DNA of 41,313 nt from an uncultured Erysipelotrichaceae bacterium (GTDB lineage: Bacteria > Bacillota_I > Bacilli_A > Erysipelotrichales > Erysipelotrichaceae), in the NCBI GenBank assembly GCA_902766005.1, contig CACXCB010000177.1:1-41313 (forward strand), written 5' to 3'. A model generated the notes under the pieces. The model was not told the origin of the DNA, ran no database searches, and saw only the letters and a program-made list of their open reading frames with translations. The position numbers and the translations under genes are program-made. Below are positions 40,766-41,313 of this stretch, piece after piece; positions within the stretch are counted from its first letter, which is position 1, and each line of letters begins with the position of its first letter.

Positions 40766-40800
40766 ATTATATTGAATTTATCCCTGTTTTGCATTAAAAT
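40766..40800. promoter_or_regulatory. Abutting divergent promoters of mutY and tRNA-Gly(CCC)
   Basis: Plus strand: TTGAAT (40772-40777), 17-nt spacer, TAAAAT (40795-40800), starting the tRNA transcript at about 40807. Minus strand: TATAAT (40766-40771) directly abuts the tRNA -35 and is followed by 6 nt and the mutY ATG. The two promoters cannot be occupied at once, so mutY may be held down by strong tRNA transcription (inference). Confidence 0.65.
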
Positions 40801-40811
40801 AATTGAGCAAT

Positions 40812-40882
40812 GCAGGCGTAATTCAATGGTAGAATGTCAGCTTCCCAAGCTGAATACGCGGGTTCGATTCCCGTCGCCTGCT
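40812..40882 (+). tRNA. tRNA-Gly (anticodon CCC)
   Basis: Full cloverleaf. The acceptor pairs GCAGGCG (40812-40818) with CGCCTGC (40875-40881), discriminator T40882. The anticodon stem TCAGC/GCTGA encloses the loop TTCCCAA, anticodon CCC. The T-arm is CGGG-TTCGATT-CCCG. No encoded CCA. Both tRNAs in this window are glycine isoacceptors and both are solitary. Confidence 0.97.
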
Positions 40883-40894
40883 TTTTTTCATGGA

Positions 40895-40920
40895 AAAGCC
40901 TGTGTCTCCACAGGCTTTCT
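40895..40920. terminator. Terminator after tRNA-Gly(CCC) and ilvD
   Basis: Perfect 10-bp stem AAAGCCTGTG (40895-40904) with CACAGGCTTT (40909-40918), tetraloop TCTC. A T-run also directly follows the tRNA (40882-40888). The ilvD stop codon starts 3 nt beyond, so it probably serves both strands. Confidence 0.82.
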
Positions 40921-41313
40921 TTATTCTTCTTCAAATTCGAGGTATGCCCCTTTCATCGGACTTGCAGCATGCTCGTGGAACATGCGCAATGCACCGCTCT
41001 TATATTTGATTGGCTTTGGCTTCCAGTTCTTCTTCCTTTCCGCAAGAATAGCATCCATTTCTTCCGGTGTTTTTCTCTCCCCCTGTACACCGACAATATT
41101 CAGTTTTCTTTCCGGAATGCTGATTTCAATCAGATCTCCTTCTTCCACCAAGGCAATCGGTCCCCCGGATTGTGCCTCTGGCGAACAATGGCCGATAACC
41201 GGTCCCGTTGATGCTCCGGAAAATCTTCCATCCGTAATCAAGGCGATAGCTCTGCCCAGTTGTGGATCGGAGCTGATCGCTTCAGAGGTATAGAACATTT
41301 CCGGCATGCCGGA
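40921..41313 (-). CDS. ilvD: Dihydroxy-acid dehydratase, C-terminal part (runs off the window)
   Basis: About 131 codons of the 3' end; the gene continues beyond 41313. The sequence shows [13 protein letters not shown], then [40 protein letters not shown] and a C-terminal tail ending FEEE. This is the beta-barrel domain of the IlvD/Edd family, with the GRFSGAS active-site segment. IlvD makes 2-keto acids for isoleucine and valine synthesis with an Fe-S cluster, whose ligands lie in the missing part. Edd (6-phosphogluconate dehydratase) or a sugar-acid dehydratase is possible, but IlvD is the closer match from memory. Confidence 0.85.
   Translation of the reverse strand, partial: SGMPEMFYTSEAISSDPQLGRAIALITDGRFSGASTGPVIGHCSPEAQSGGPIALVEEGDLIEISIPERKLNIVGVQGERKTPEEMDAILAERKKNWKPKPIKYKSGALRMFHEHAASPMKGAYLEFEEE

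Noticed and set aside
40277..41293. 338-codon open frame on the + strand
   Set aside because: Runs through mutY antisense, the tRNA-Gly(CCC) gene and ilvD antisense; an RNA gene inside it rules it out.

Overview
The window looks like the chromosome of a low-to-moderate G+C Bacillota, most likely an Erysipelotrichia-type Firmicute. The reasons are strong AGGAGG-type ribosome binding sites, a class B sortase with an LCP enzyme, SdpR/SdpI, Tex, a family II pyrophosphatase and solitary ECF S components. This placement is an inference from gene content, not a sequence search. The content is mostly housekeeping, densely packed with many 4-base ATGA overlaps. I see no insertion sequence, prophage, CRISPR array or rRNA. 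A tRNA-Gly lies near each end (GCC at 16-86, CCC at 40812-40882).

Layout. 1-2350: tRNA-Gly(GCC), an AT-rich Fic-domain gene with a repeat-rich promoter, and an Xre-type membrane regulator. 2588-5621: cell-surface run on the minus strand (class B sortase, LCP ligase, left-handed beta-helix protein). 5673-11350: acpS, convergent with a GNAT-ppk1-TGS/uridine kinase-glf operon. 11437-14426: pyridoxal kinase, convergent with an operon of membrane protein, FMN alpha-hydroxyacid oxidoreductase and EFR1-type flavodoxin/ferredoxin. 14519-18802: GNAT, tex, and a PurF-like protein without the usual N-terminal cysteine. 18903-19876: sdpRI with a consensus promoter and palindromic operator. 19896-25158: an SGNH hydrolase whose start appears frameshifted, then a seven-gene overlapping minus-strand operon (LSm-like/ASCH protein, Imm32-like protein, PpaC, NADPH-quinone/azo-type reductase, DUF1801 protein, shortened APH-type kinase, surface protein). 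25299-30129: a methionine/B12 block, with metF, a separate MetH reactivation protein and metH, convergent with an ECF S component and a DUF4430 protein. 30408-36911: ATC-hydrolase family protein, CcdA-TlpA fusion, uppP, malQ, glgP. 36922-41313: cyclophilin, a DUF262/DUF1524/DUF4357 protein with a leader hairpin, mutY, tRNA-Gly(CCC), and the 3' part of ilvD.

How genes work together. MetF makes methyl-tetrahydrofolate, MetH uses it with cobalamin, and the stand-alone activation protein should reactivate MetH. The neighbouring DUF4430/ECF S pair is a plausible cobalamin importer (inference). malQ and glgP form a divergent maltodextrin/glycogen degradation pair. UppP, LCP, sortase and Glf all bear on envelope glycopolymers and surface proteins.

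The items I would look at first are: the DUF262 protein with an attenuator-like leader; the PurF homologue with a dismantled glutaminase site; the DUF4430-ECF S pair beside metH; three genes whose start codon lies exactly 6 nt after a -10 box with no ribosome binding site; and an APH-like kinase missing the aminoglycoside-binding insert.
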